Source: Branchiostoma floridae (Eukaryota > Chordata > Leptocardii > Amphioxiformes > Branchiostomatidae). Taken from it: a stretch of 64,000 nucleotides of DNA. This document shows, piece by piece, positions 55,359 to 64,000 of the stretch (position 1 is the stretch's first letter; each line of letters starts with the position of its first letter). The stretch is taken from positions 16,636,897 to 16,700,896 of the forward strand of contig NC_049993.1 of assembly GCF_000003815.2 (NCBI RefSeq). The letters run 5' to 3'. Made by a program: the position numbers and the translations under genes. The notes under the pieces are model-generated. The model had not been told where the DNA came from. It did not search any database and saw only the letters and a list, made by a program, of their open reading frames with translations.

Positions 55359-56333
55359 GATTATGGCCATTATATGTCACGTGTGCGTGTTGGTACAGCC
55401 CTCTGCCTTCTAGGGTTCTGTTTTGGGTAATCTATTTTCAGTTTATAGAGAAAGTATTTACCATTTGCTCTCAGACTCTTTTCATAGGCCGAAAAAGGGG
55501 CGAAGAGAGGCAAAATAGGTCGTATGGGTAATTTGCTGATGGAGTTTGCTGAGAAGGTACACCACAAGAAGGGCCTGGTAGAGACCGTGATACAAGCCAC
55601 TGTCTTTGCAGTCGGCAAGTCAAGTGGGTTGGTCTCGGACCACTTACACTTAGAGTGACATTCGAGCCCATGTACTTAGTAACTTGCTGGCTTTGACAAA
55701 AAATGTCCGCGCTTGGCAAATGAGGGCAGGGAAAATTAGTGGATTGGAAGTCAGATTTGCTTTTCTGTAGTTTTTTTCTTCTTCGTATGTTGCTATTTAC
55801 ATTAAACCTCAGGAGTTAGCAATAAATGTGCAAACAGGAGGTCAACACGTGACTCAACATGTGCAGGTGAGACTAAAGAGATAAGAAACAGTTTGTCCTA
55901 AAGAAACATTCTACAAACTCCAACCAATGACCTGGTCGATCTTTTTCATATGAATAAAACGTTATGGAATAGATGAAGACCTTAGCTAGGAAAGATTCAA
56001 AGAAGAAGCACATTAACGATACACTGAGAGAAGTGGGAACTTTATTTTGCTATGTCCTACATAACACTATGCACTTGTTATTCAATGAAGTCACTGCAAA
56101 ATAGTACTATAGCTATGATATGAATAATGAATAATTTTATAAATCAAGAGATATAGTATCATCTATAGTTTTGTTTGCTAAGTTACGAATATCAGCAAGT
56201 TATGCAAACTGTGTTCCAGCTCGCGTGCACGCGTGTTCTTCGACCTTCACCCTCCTAGAAAGTAAACAATCGCTACTTCGGAGAACAAGGCCGTATTGAA
56301 AAGGCTGTTACATCATAAAAGTTACGAAACGAT
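55359..56333. other. TL5-TL6 spacer with TL6 upstream region
   Basis: Non-coding. From ~55842 it shares short ordered blocks with the TL4 upstream region (see 46126-47427). Confidence 0.5.
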
Positions 56334-56367
56334 CACGTGCTTGCCGAGCTGAGACACGGTATATAAA
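56334..56367 (+). promoter_or_regulatory. TL6 core promoter: E-box plus TATA box
   Basis: CACGTG 56334-56339 and TATATAAA 56360-56367, 20 bp apart. The exon ends GCTGATG|GTGAGTT (ATG 56441-56443). Class I, like TL4. Confidence 0.75.
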
Positions 56368-56440
56368 GCCGTGCCACGGACTGACTGGAGCGCCTGGACC
56401 AACTCGTGTTAGTGTTACCGACGTGACAGACTTCGCGCTG

Positions 56441-58609
56441 ATGGTGAGTTAAGTATTATGTTGCTTATTCTATTCACATTTCATTAGGATGTTGTTGAAT
56501 TTACTCAATGGTTCCCACGCAAAAAGAACTGGCGTTGAATTTATAATATGGTTATAATTAGGGTGTACGTGGTGGCGTCTTGTGTTGCATAACTGGTAGA
56601 GTGTTGGGCTCGGAACCTAGAGGTCCCGAGTTCGATACTCGCCTTGCCTCCGACGGTGCATGTGCCCCTGGGAAAGGCACTTTACTTCACCCAGGTGTAA
56701 ACATGGGTACCTGACTTCGGTCGGGTATTTAAAAGACTACCTTTTTCCTTTTGTCTGTACTTTGTTGTAGGTGGCACTGTTAGATAAGTTACTAACTTAC
56801 TAACTCGGAGTTTTGTTTGAATGTAATAACAGACTTCTGGGGCCCTCTGCTACGTATATATCTTGTGCTTGTAAACGTATTTGCCCGTGCAACGCAAACG
56901 CTAGCTAGCTATAGTCTTGTGCTGAACAAAAAAAAAACAGTCTCCAGCAGTGCAATAGCCTTCGGGGTGTTGTCACTTGGATTGTCCTGACTGTATACAT
57001 AAAAGAATGCAACCTTATGGATCAAATCACTTGTTAGTAGATTTTCCATTTTAATCATTCCCCAGGTTATTCAAACACCGTTATACTGTTGACCCCCCAC
57101 AGGCTGTCGATGCTCAGTTTACCATGGAGGAAAGCAAAGAACACAAACACAAGCCACTGGGCATCGTGCTGATCGTCTTCGCCTGGATAACCTACGTTAT
57201 CAGGCTGGTGTTCAGCTTCCTTAGACAATCAGGCGCTGTTAAGGGTGAGTTAAGGCAATTGTTAACACAGCGTGTACTTGTCCCTTCTGTAACCATTTTC
57301 AGCATGTTCTATTGTCAGCTCTGAGCTTTACAAAGACATGCTGCAAGATAGTTTGCCTTTTTGAAATTAACATCTTGATTGCCTTCGACAAGAAGGCTAT
57401 TCGTGTTATGGTGTTGTGGGTCTCTATGAAGGTCAGCATATAACTCAAGAAGTTGTGGATAGATCTTGATGTTATTTGATAGGTGTGTAGCAGTTCTAGA
57501 AAATAAGGTCGAGGTCGAAAATGGTTTACGTGGCATTTTCGTACTGCACTGCAGTGGACTTTGACTTCTTGGACTTCTTGTCGAAGGCAATCCACAAACA
57601 AACGAAATAGATAAATGGCACGTCAGATCTAAAGCAGCAAATGTTTGCTTTGTGTGAAAATCCTTATGAACACGAATTGTCTCTTGAAACATACGTCAAC
57701 ACAGAGTTATCAAAAAGTACAGTAGACTGACAGTCCATACTGTGTCTTTCTATAGGGTTATTCATCACCAGCGAAGGCAACATCTCCCGCCAGTTTCCAA
57801 ACGAAATCGTGCCGGCTCCTTGGGTCTTTATGTACATCTGGGTGATCATCTACGCCTGGGGCTTTCTCTGGATCATCTACGTCACGGTCTGCATCTGTCG
57901 TAAAACTTCCCGTGGTTACCTCTACGTCACTCCCGAGCTCTTCCCAACCTCCTTCTACGTCACCTGGTACGTCAACAACCTCTTCATCTTCGCCTGGGTG
58001 TTCCTGGACGATTCACTACAACGTGTGGGGGCTGCCATGCTTCTTGCCCTCTCTGCCCTCTCCCTCTACTACATGATGTACATCTCCTACCGTCGAGTAA
58101 ATCAGAACGGGTCCTGGCTGACCGAGAACGCCCCTGTTGACCTCTGGCTCATTCGGGCTCTCGTTCACAACGGGCTGGCCATCTACGCGACCTGGGTCAC
58201 CATCGCTACTCTATTAAGCTTCGGCAGTTGTCTCACCTATGAGAGTGGCTACGACAACGAAGATGTGTCCACTGGCATGTTGGTTTTGCTGGTCGCAATT
58301 ATCCTAGCGTGGTTCTTCCTGGAGAATTTCGTCGTTGAGCGGTACTGCCGCTACACCCTGGTGCCGTACGTGGTGGTGGTGGTCGCTCTCTCCGGCCTTA
58401 TTGACAAGTACATCACGTTCACCGGTGGTTTGGAGAAGAGGAACGCCATCTTATCCTGCGTGTTGCTGGGCGTGTCCTCCTTGGTGTTGGTGCTTCGCTT
58501 CTCATTGGTGATCTGGCGTCACGTGACGCAGCCGCTGTACGTCAACACCGTCAAGACGACATCTGTGAAGATGTCACAACTGAACGGCGGGTACACAACA
58601 GAGCCTTAA
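56441..58609 (+). CDS. TL6: multi-pass membrane protein, TspO/MBR-like; start codon split off by an intron
   Basis: The ATG at 56441-56443, last codon of exon 1, joins 57103-57244 and 57756-58609 into 332 residues in frame (M|AVDAQFTMEESKEHKHK...). The internal ACCATGG start is kept. Exon 2 encodes membrane segment 1. Exon 3: GLFITSEGNIS (sequon), PAPWVFMYIWVIIYAW (one residue longer than TL4), YLYVTPELFP, WYVNN, YRRVN, HNGLAIYATW, ENFVVERYCRYTLV, tail RHVTQPLYVNTVKTTSVKMS. About eight hydrophobic segments. Its TM1 exon is the best match to the relic exon in TL4. Confidence 0.88.
56565..56760 (+). repeat. tRNA-derived SINE
   Basis: A-box-like TGCATAACTGGTAGAGTGTT, B box GAGTTCGATACTCG, then CCCCTGGGAAAGGCACTTTA and CGGTCGGGTATTTAAAAG. 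The clearest member of the family in this window; it lies in the first intron of TL6. Confidence 0.78.
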
Positions 58610-58719
58610 ACCGTGTGGTCACCTCGCCTATAAATGGTTCATACCACCAAAAAATTGCTGAAGTTATAATCTCGAACCAGATCCACGGTGCGTAATGTAA
58701 AGTATCAAACTTCCCTCCG

Positions 58720-58806
58720 GTGTCCGTTTGACTCCCTTGGCCGGCTACAATCCTTAGCCAGCTTTGATACTATCTTATGGCACCGTAGAATCTGCTTGGA
58801 GATTAC
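58720..58806. mobile_element. Half copy of the 36993-37154 MITE family
   Basis: GTTTGACTCCCTTGGCCGGC, AGCTTTGATACTATCTTATG and GTAGAATCTGCTTGGAGA match the right half of the element at 36993. The left half is absent. Confidence 0.8.
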
Positions 58807-59358
58807 TCAAGTTATACAACATTGTAGTGTGCATTTGAAGCTTTTAATAATTCTGTTGCAACTTTCTAATTTCACAAAAAAGTCATAGGTCTTGGTAGAT
58901 AGGCTATGCTTGTAAGGCACGATATAGAGAGACATTGATTTGTATGTACACACTGGCATAGAAGCATACTGGCAGATAGATTGTGCATATGATCATACAT
59001 ATGATAAATGGTTGGAGATTAATTTTAATTTGTTATTCTATATCTGTGCATCTTTGTAACGAAGTAGTGTGTGCAATCTATTTCAAGTTGGTATATGGAT
59101 ATGCTGTTGTTTTAATATCGGTATCAGTGTTCGATATTAATTAAGTCTTCCATGGAGCATCAAATTGTGTGTTTTGTACTCACAAGCAGGGTATCCTTAT
59201 GAAAATAAGGCCTGTGGTTAAAAATGAAAGCAGTATATTTCGCTATCAATGAATTGCAATGAATATAGCATTACCTTTATTCCTTTGATTTTACATATAA
59301 CCGATCTTTGTGCCCCATTGTTTATTGTTTATTGTTCATTTACTCCTTTAGTTGTTGG

Positions 59359-59381
59359 AATAAAGTTGCAATTGGAATAAA
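59359..59381 (+). terminator. TL6 poly(A) signals (two AATAAA)
   Basis: AATAAA at 59359 and 59376 lie in GGAATAAAGTT repeats ~750 bp after the TL6 stop. Confidence 0.6.
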
Positions 59382-59744
59382 GTTTTTAAAAAGTATCCGT
59401 AATTTTGTCTTGTCAATATCTTATCCTTAATTGCCAACCCCATTTCTTATAACGGTGACTTGAAATAGGTCTCTGTGAAGAACATTCATACTCAGCGCAA
59501 TTGGTCCAACCACGTGTATGGGCATGTGAGGGACTTTGAATAAGCTAACTAAACCTTTCATGAACAGGGGCCATCAGACATAATCGTACCAAACATCCTT
59601 TTGAACTGGACCCAAACTTCTACAAACTACAAACAACCATCACTTTTTTAAAGAAGCAAACCCTTTTATTTATGTTGTCATTGGTTCATTTATATATATG
59701 AAGAACAGATAGAAGAACTGCTCAACTCAAAAGTGGCCATTACA

Positions 59745-59990
59745 AAGGGCTGACCCCCCAGTAAACTACTTTCAAGACGTTCCTTGGGTCAACATCATCA
59801 ATAACGTCCTTTGGGCAGGTCAGTTTAATTTTCAACCACCTGGAACTGGGAAAGCAAACAGTAAACAAACGCCACTTACACAACGAAGACATACATGATG
59901 ACATAATAATGACATAATGAGGAGGGGGTTGTGTAACATTTAGCACACGGACGGACACGTGTTTATGGGGGGGGGGGCGTCTATAAAGGT
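59745..59990 (+). promoter_or_regulatory. TL7 promoter (class II) with E-box and TATA box
   Basis: CACGTG 59956-59961 and TATAAA 59982-59987. Upstream blocks TTGGGTCAACATCATC, TTTTCAACCACCTGGAA, GACATAATGAGGAGGGGGTT and GTGTAACATTTAGCA are collinear with both TL5 promoters. A run of ten or more G separates E-box and TATA. Confidence 0.75.
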
Positions 59991-60063
59991 GTGTTATTTA
60001 CAAAGCAAGCTTCGTTTGTGGGAATCAAGAAACTAAACTACGTTCATACGCCCCCTGCCTAGA

Positions 60064-60642
60064 ATGGTGAGTCAAAAGTTCTTCACTTAGCTTCTTGACG
60101 TATAGATATACAAAATCAAAGACGTTTAGATGCATACATTCCAAACAGTCCGACCGTTATTTACGTTATTACGGGGTTGTCAGACACCAGCGGGTCCATG
60201 CCAAGGGTCACTCGGGGACCTTAGCCCAATGTGCCGCCTACCCAACCCTGCTGGTCCCGGCCCAATCTACTGTTGATATCGCAGTGGGTACTGATTCAAA
60301 GATAGGAAGTGATATTTAGCTACAGAATTGACGAGAGCCTGTATCTCCAACAGTTATAGTGTTCAACTTCATTGTATCATAATTGGTATACGTACGGCAG
60401 CAAATTGAGGACAATTTGGATTGGGACAGTCGGGAATGTGCGTAGTCACGTACAAAATTCAACTTTTTTGAGACGGTAAAAGCTACCGTGTGTAGATGGA
60501 CGGCACCGGTCAGATTGACAAAACAAAGACAAGCTAGCATAGTGTTAATGTCAGTTATAGATAACGGAAAAAGAGAATTTGCTACCTCGACACTCGAAAC
60601 TTAGTGAACACTGTCAAACCATTCATCTTCCAGACTTAAGAC
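60064..60642 (+). other. TL7 first-exon ATG: makes a two-codon upstream ORF
   Basis: Exon 1 ends GAATG|GTGAGTCA (ATG 60064-60066). Splicing to the acceptor at 60633 gives ATG ACT TAA. The next AG (60640) also leads to a stop within four codons. The spliced leader therefore has a minimal uORF before the real start at 60655. Confidence 0.65.
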
Positions 60643-60654
60643 GCCAAATTGACC

Positions 60655-62043
60655 ATGGATGGGACAGAAGAGAAACCCCAGCCGCCCCGACACAAGCCTC
60701 TGGGCATCGTGCTGATCGTGTTCGCCTGGTTAACATACGTCATGAGGCTTGCGATTGGCTGGATGGCTGAGTCCAAGCTTGTTCCAGGTGAGTTTAATAA
60801 AGCGTCGAACGTAATGCCTGGGTTGTCCTCTTATAAGTTCTGGACTCGTTTTTTTTGTGTTGATTGTTAAGAAATTGAATGAAGTGAAGAAGCACACAGT
60901 TCTCCCTCAAGATTCAATCCCATCTTCTTTTTTGGCGAAGCTTGTTATGCTATGGACATTCCACTACCAAATCAGTAGGAATGACCTAGGAAAACATAAC
61001 ATAACATTCTCATTGTAAAAGCATTAGGAAAAACGTATTGAAACGTCAATGTGTATTTAAGTGCATATAAAATATTTGCTTCCATCTATAGCTAATGCTG
61101 TGACAGCAAGTGTTAGCAATTGACCAATATTCTTCAAACGATGAGAAACAGCTTCTCTAAACATCGGTAAAACATTTCAGTTGACTTGACTGTTGCTCTT
61201 TCCGTAGGTTTGCAGGCTACGATCACCAACGGATCTCGCCTCTTCCCCAACGAGCTCAGCCCGTCCTTCTGGACGTTCCTCGGCGTCTGGCAGACCATTT
61301 ACGCATGGAACTTCCTCTGGCTCATCTACGTCCTCACCACCATCTGCAGGAGAAACTCCCGCGGCTACTTCTACGTCACGCCCGAGCTCTTCCCAACCTC
61401 CTTCTACGTCGTCTGGTACGTCAACCATATTCTGCTCACCTGTTGGCGCTACCTGAGCGCCTCGCGGTCCGAGCGTGTGGGCGCCGTCATGGTCCTCTTC
61501 CTCTCCGCTTGTACTCTCTACTACTTGCTGTACGTCTCCTACCGTAGGGTGGACCGGAGCGGGGCATGGCTGACCGAAAACGCACCGGCAGACCTCTGGC
61601 TCGTACGAATCCTAGCTCAAAACGGGCTGGCCATCTATGCGACCTGGTCCACTATCGCCACGCTCATCAGCTTTGGCAGCACTCTCACCTACGCCGGCGG
61701 CTACAACAACGAGGATGCGAGTACTGGCATGCTGGGCTTGCTGTTGGCGATCACGCTTGTGTGGTTTGTCCTGGAGAACTTTGTATTCGAGCGGTACTGC
61801 CGCTACACCCTGGTCCAATACGTTGTAGTGGTGGTCGCGCTGTCCGGAATCTTGGACAGGAACCAGGCCGACTTTGGGAGGAGGAACATCGTCCTCACGT
61901 GCGTGCTGTTGGTCGTGGCCTCGCTGCTGTTGGTGGCTCGCCTTTCATTGGTCATCTGGCGTCACGTGACGCAGCCGCTGTACGTCAGCACCGTCAAGAC
62001 GACGTCTGTGAAGATGTCACAGCTGAACGCCGGGTTCGCTTAA
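60655..62043 (+). CDS. TL7: multi-pass membrane protein, TspO/MBR-like
   Basis: Exons 60655-60787 (from ATG; the exon starts at 60634) and 61208-62043 give 322 residues. The start is in GACCATGG, matching the internal start of TL4-TL6. MDGTEEKPQPPRHKPLGIVL is followed by membrane segment 1. Exon 3: GLQATITNGS (sequon), FWTFLGVWQTIYAW, YFYVTPELFP, WYVNH (the second N of the WYVNN motif lost), a 2-3 residue insertion (SASRSERVG), AQNGLAIYATW and ENFVFERYCRYTLV; tail RHVTQPLYVSTVKTTSVKMS. The most diverged of the + strand group. About eight hydrophobic segments. Confidence 0.87.
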
Positions 62044-62490
62044 ATCCGACAAACCGAACTCCTTGAACACTGATTTTTTAGCTTGATTAAAGCGCGCCCC
62101 TAGCGGCCAGTCCGATAATTGCCACATCCCAGGAACGAGTCATTGACCCTTAATCGTTGCGCGCATTAAAATCTTGATAGAGTACTCAAATTTGATAATG
62201 GCTCCTACAAGAAACAATGCAACATCAATAACTTTTCGATCTCCAAATTCATAACCATGAAATTTTCCACACTTCAAAGCACGAAGTATAACTGTCATAA
62301 CTATAAGTTTACTGACATTGGAATTTTTGTCGTTATTAGGTTTGAGTGATATCAATAGTTAGAGCTTCAGAGAGATAGCTAGACAGACAACTTTGGATAG
62401 ATAGATGGATTGCTAGCTAACTAACTGACTGGCTGGATGTATTTTTGTTTCTTTGTTTGCTTTGCCATTAGCCTAATAGGGTGAATTCAC

Positions 62491-62496
62491 AATAAA
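62491..62496 (+). terminator. TL7 poly(A) signal AATAAA
   Basis: CACAATAAAGTTATC lies ~450 bp after the TL7 stop, past a GATAGATAG/AACTAACTGACTGG microsatellite-like stretch at 62370-62440. Confidence 0.55.
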
Positions 62497-62910
62497 GTTA
62501 TCAATATCTCTGCGATGTTATTTCTGTTCCTCACCGGTGGTCTTTGACATAAGAGGGTTGTAATGACCTTTGCAAGCAAGTACATGGTAGGGCATTCTAT
62601 ATCAAGAAGGTTAACCTCCTTTGTTTGATTCCAGATCAATAAAGGAGAATCAATTAGGGTTTTATCGTGGTCATTACTGACCGAAAAGGAGACCATATAG
62701 AAAGGAGAACCTTACTGAAAGTTTAGGTTGCCCCTCTCTCAAAAGAGCACCACTTGCTATTTACATTTCGGCCAAAGTTGAATTTCCCGCTAAGCGTTTT
62801 CGGCTTAGGTCAACAAGTCGAATACTACCTTGGGCTTCTCCGCCAACCTTTCCGGAAAATCACGATCGTCATCCGACGTCAGCCGACTGCTGCATCGTGG
62901 GACGGAAACC

Positions 62911-62965
62911 GCATATTATGGGCTAGAATGACGTCAGAAAAACGTCATTCCAGCCCATAATATGC
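62911..62965. repeat. 24 bp hairpin with 7 nt loop upstream of the MED26-like exon
   Basis: The left arm 62911-62934 and right arm 62942-62965 pair over 24 bp with a single mismatch (GCATATTATGGGCT, AATGACGT). The loop is CAGAAAA. A third partial copy, CCCATAATATGCTGG, follows at 62976. It lies ~130 bp before the MED26-like ATG. Confidence 0.88.
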
Positions 62966-63096
62966 TGCCATGCATCCCATAATATGCTGGAGTGAGGGAT
63001 GGTGGGAGGGCAGGGGTACCAGTGGTGCGTTATGTCCGCCGCTGAAAGGCACGGACGAACAAACGCTCCCGACAAGAGGCGCTCTCCCCGGGCCCC

Positions 63097-63159
63097 ATGA
63101 ACGCCAATCCGCAACAAATCAAGGATAGGCTGCTGCAGGCGATCGACAAGGATGCCAAC
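63097..63159 (+). CDS. MED26: MED26-like Mediator subunit, first coding exon only
   Basis: ATG (63097) opens MNANPQQIKDRLLQAIDKDAN, followed by a GTGAGG donor at 63160. Vertebrate MED26 starts with a very similar SPQQIRDRLLQAID segment leading into its TFIIS N-terminal (LW) domain, which contacts elongation factors; this resemblance is from memory. The exon lies in CpG-richer DNA than its surroundings, as expected near a promoter. No further MED26 exon was seen up to 64000, so the gene continues outside the window. Confidence 0.72.
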
Positions 63160-64000
63160 GTGAGGAAATTTCCGTGTCTAGGCGTGGTTGTGGGGAGGAA
63201 AGCGAGGAATGAAATTTCGGTTCCTAGCGAGATCCCTTTTTTTGGTCACGTCCGCCATGGCGATGGCCGCCCTACTGTTTCGCTCCGGAGTCCGCCAGTT
63301 TGGTCGGAATATTTCTAAGAAAATCAGCTCAATTTCGTCCACAAAGTTTAGATTAGACAGTCGTTATTTCATACAGATAATTTACAAACATAACTAATTC
63401 TCCCACAAAATTGGTGGCTGTGTTTTGTTCTGGCTAGTCGACTGAACATCTTTGAGTGTTTTCACTTGTGTTTGGGTGGGGAGGGGGGCAGTTGACATGG
63501 GGTCGGAAAAATTGAAACTCGATTTCCACATGCATATGTTTGTACAACTCTTCACCTTTTTCGATTCTGTAAATTCTCTCTTTGGTAGATCGGGCACAAC
63601 GTTTCTGGGGAACATATTTATGATACCACATACCGTTTTATAACTTGCCCCCCTCCCACAACAAACTGTACGTTTCCAAACAGACTACGAGTAAGATAGT
63701 TCGAAATTGGCGAAATTCTGTATCGTCATATTACGTCTGAGCCACTTAAAAATGTAATGGCTGTATAAATCACAGATTTCTGACTTGAATTCTTGATGAA
63801 AATTCTTTCTTCAGCTGATCTCTTTGTGTCATGAAAAGAAGATGCATGTGCCAGCTGTGAAAATTTTATTTCATCCATCAAACATTTTAATCTTGAGAAT
63901 CAGGAATTGTTCAGCAAGAAATGAATGTTTTTAGGTAGTATATACTAGTTCTTCATGAGCATACAGTAACTAGACTTTTTGTCAGCTTAATTAAATTTGG
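63160..64000 (+). other. Presumed first intron of the MED26-like gene
   Basis: No coding sequence or repeat was recognised in the remaining 840 bp. Confidence 0.5.

Noticed and set aside
34524-62043. TL proteins as 7-transmembrane GPCRs
   Set aside because: About eight hydrophobic segments, and no DRY, CWxP or NPxxY motifs; the Trp-rich first half fits TspO/MBR-like proteins better.
62911-62965. A miRNA precursor
   Set aside because: The stem of 24 bp with a 7 nt loop is too short for a canonical animal pre-miRNA, and a third arm copy suggests a fold-back repeat.

Overview
The window looks like nuclear DNA of an invertebrate chordate, most probably an amphioxus (Branchiostoma). This is inferred: genes are intron-rich with GT-AG introns, SMC2, PNKP and a MED26 first exon resemble deuterostome proteins, and introns and spacers are full of small non-autonomous transposons and tRNA-type SINEs. 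No alignment could be run. All exon models were drawn by hand from reading frame, splice consensus and remembered family similarity.

Layout. (1) 163-11565, + strand: the last 20 exons of SMC2, the condensin ATPase, followed by a 3'UTR with a triplicated ~215 bp repeat. (2) 13053-24497, - strand: PNKP, a DNA-end-repair phosphatase/kinase in 9 exons without a visible FHA domain. Its introns hold a LINE fragment, two hAT-type MITEs, a gag fragment, a piggyBac-type element and a PAT/Ngaro-like element with split direct repeats. (3) 26391-32582, + strand: a 1321-residue nucleotidyltransferase-like/TPR protein related to nephrocystin-3 and kinesin-light-chain repeat proteins. (4) 34.5-62.0 kb: seven paralogous genes (here TL1-TL7; TL1 and TL3 on -, TL2 and TL4-TL7 on +) for ~320-340-residue proteins with about eight membrane segments. 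They resemble the long TspO/MBR (tryptophan-rich sensory protein) family. (5) 63097-63159, + strand: the first coding exon of a MED26-like Mediator subunit, running out of the window.

The TL array is the most unusual content. All seven genes share one structure: a short 5' exon, an exon for membrane segment 1, and one large exon for the rest. In TL4-TL7 the 5' exon ends exactly in ATG followed by a GTGAGT-type donor. In TL4, TL5 and TL6 this ATG is in frame with exon 2; in TL7 it makes a two-codon upstream ORF. Promoters of TL4-TL7 keep a CACGTG E-box 12-21 bp before a TATA box and fall into two homology classes. TL5 has a tandemly duplicated promoter plus first exon, and TL4 carries a relic second exon in its intron.

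A second theme is partial duplication of exon edges. SMC2 shows four such cases, and TL1 and TL4 show similar ones.
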